From positions 1-64,000 of the forward strand of contig NZ_JABXKP010000075.1 in assembly GCF_017114985.1 (NCBI RefSeq): a DNA stretch of 64,000 bases. The letters run 5' to 3'. Every line of letters starts with the position of its first letter. Positions within the stretch are counted from its first letter, which is position 1. Made by a program: the position numbers and the translations under genes. This DNA is from Nostoc sp. JL33 (GTDB lineage: Bacteria > Cyanobacteriota > Cyanobacteriia > Cyanobacteriales > Nostocaceae). Positions 63,161-64,000 of the stretch are shown piece after piece. The notes beneath the pieces are model-generated. The model did not search any database. It was not told the origin of the DNA and worked only from the letters and a program-made list of their open reading frames with translations.

Positions 63161-64000
63161 ATGAAATCAAATTCACAACCGATAAAACTGTTTTTAGTAG
63201 TAGCTTTTAGCTGCGTCAGTTTATTAGTTAGCCTGATTCCAGTACTGGCGAAACCAACTCATGATTCTTCAGTTAGCGATGCCGTTCGCGGAGCGTCTCG
63301 TAGAGAAGGCGGGCTACGCCGAAGCTCTGATCCGAAAACGACCGTTGCTCAAGCCACAACCTTTAAGCAACCTCCACTTCCACCGGGCCTCCCTCCTGGA
63401 GGTCGCGTTCGTGGTGGAGCGAAGCGCGGTGGATGTCCACTTGCTAAACCTGACCTGACTGCTTTAATGCCTTCCACTAAGGAAGCTAACTCAGTGATCA
63501 ATGTCTGGGGACAGACAATAGGAGAACGCCCAAGTTGGTTTTTCTATGTGCCATATACCAAAGATTTGCCCTATGAAGTTGAATTTGTGCTGCAAGATCA
63601 GGACTCTAACGAGATTTACCAAAAAGCGATCGCTCTACCAGATAAACCAGGAGTCATCCGCGTTTCTCTACCTACCACTGCTCCCGCTTTAGCACTAAAC
63701 AAACCATATCTCTGGTTTTTCACCATTAACTGTGACAAGGAAAAGAATTCTCCCCCAACTTTCCTCCAAGGGGTAATACAACGAGTCCAACTCAATCCAG
63801 CCACAGTTAAAGAGCTACAAACTACAGAACCTCTAAAGCGCTATAGTATCTATGCCCAAAACGGGATATGGTACGAGGCACTGACCATACTGGCTCAACT
63901 GCGTCAGAAAAATCCTCAAGATGCAGCACTGCAAGCAGAGTGGCGGAATTTGTTAAGCAGCATCCGCTTAGATGATATTGTCGCAGAACCGATTCTCTCG
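63161..64000 (+). CDS. DUF928 family secreted protein (runs off the right edge)
   Basis: 280 codons to the edge. Signal peptide KLFLVVAFSCVSLLVSLIPVLA. Family landmarks: GCPLAKPDLTALMPSTKEANSVINVWGQTIGERPSWFFYVPYT, YEVEFVLQDQDSNEIYQ, LNKPYLWFFTINCD, QNGIWYEALTILAQLR. DUF928 proteins are cyanobacterial and commonly encoded after CHAT-CHASE2 genes. Residues about 40-54 (AVRGASRREGGLRRSS) are the translation of a palindromic repeat inserted in frame between the signal peptide and the mature domain; a second Gly/Arg-rich repeat (about 75-90) follows. Confidence 0.88.
   Translation, partial: MKSNSQPIKLFLVVAFSCVSLLVSLIPVLAKPTHDSSVSDAVRGASRREGGLRRSSDPKTTVAQATTFKQPPLPPGLPPGGRVRGGAKRGGCPLAKPDLTALMPSTKEANSVINVWGQTIGERPSWFFYVPYTKDLPYEVEFVLQDQDSNEIYQKAIALPDKPGVIRVSLPTTAPALALNKPYLWFFTINCDKEKNSPPTFLQGVIQRVQLNPATVKELQTTEPLKRYSIYAQNGIWYEALTILAQLRQKNPQDAALQAEWRNLLSSIRLDDIVAEPILS
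63277..63325. repeat. Palindromic repeat inserted in the DUF928 gene
   Basis: gatgccgttcgcggagcgtctcgtagagaaggcgggctacgcc, the fullest copy in the window of the gttcgcggagcgtctcgtaga family. It is read in frame and adds about 15 Arg/Gly-rich residues after the signal peptide. Confidence 0.85.

Overview
The window is chromosomal DNA of a filamentous, Nostoc-type cyanobacterium. Evidence: the HIP1 octamer gcgatcgc is everywhere, heptanucleotide tandem repeats (CCCCACT and TTTTGGA types) occur between genes, and many genes belong to families largely confined to cyanobacteria (DUF1822, DUF928, DUF4912, a second-type ClpS, a lumenal pentapeptide protein, CoaR/CoaT). No rRNA or tRNA gene was seen. 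Both ends cut a gene: a TonB-like protein at the left (minus strand) and a DUF928 protein at the right (plus strand).

Layout. 1-9 kb: TonB-like protein, then a lipoxygenase / cytochrome P450 / unknown-protein cluster that looks like an oxylipin pathway, a membrane-anchored alpha/beta hydrolase, and repeat-rich DNA. 8.5-17 kb: DUF1003 protein, a GAF-PAS-PAS hybrid histidine kinase, MoaE, a DUF2103/ClpS pair and an exported FAD oxidoreductase. 17-23.2 kb is an accessory, defence-like island: a prokaryotic PIWI protein of the pPIWI_RE type with the C-terminal half of its DinG-like helicase, a divergent PLD-nuclease/helicase cut off after its early helicase motifs, and a small protein with an ImmA/IrrE metallopeptidase. 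23-40 kb is mostly housekeeping: lumenal pentapeptide protein, purK, 6S RNA, an active/inactive M16 protease pair, a peptidoglycan-binding protein, CbiG-C, Uma2, argS, HicAB, a PAN protein, murD and glyS. 40-48 kb: a PEP-CTERM protein with a broken copy beside it, a glycosyltransferase, a TetR/membrane-fusion pair without its pump, a TnpB element and an NNRRYERE-repeat secreted protein. 48.5-54 kb: the cobalt exporter coaT and its sensor coaR, separated by a three-gene GHKL-ATPase / STAS-like / PIN-nuclease cassette. 54-64 kb: a 1446-residue PstS-like/DUF4912 repeat protein, a decayed tnpB, and a DUF1822 / CHAT-CHASE2 / DUF928 cluster.

The most promising undescribed system is the GHKL-STAS / DUF4325-like / PIN cassette at 50637-52538: tightly packed, co-directional, and placed between two genes that normally belong together. 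Second is the remnant pPIWI_RE island. Third is the lipoxygenase-P450 pair, where the P450 lacks the usual I-helix acidic residue, which suggests hydroperoxide rearrangement rather than oxygenation.

A recurring theme is short interspersed repeats inserted in frame inside coding regions (TonB-like protein, murD, tnpB, the CHAT-CHASE2 C-terminus, DUF928). In tnpB a 21-bp insertion removes the second RuvC catalytic glutamate.
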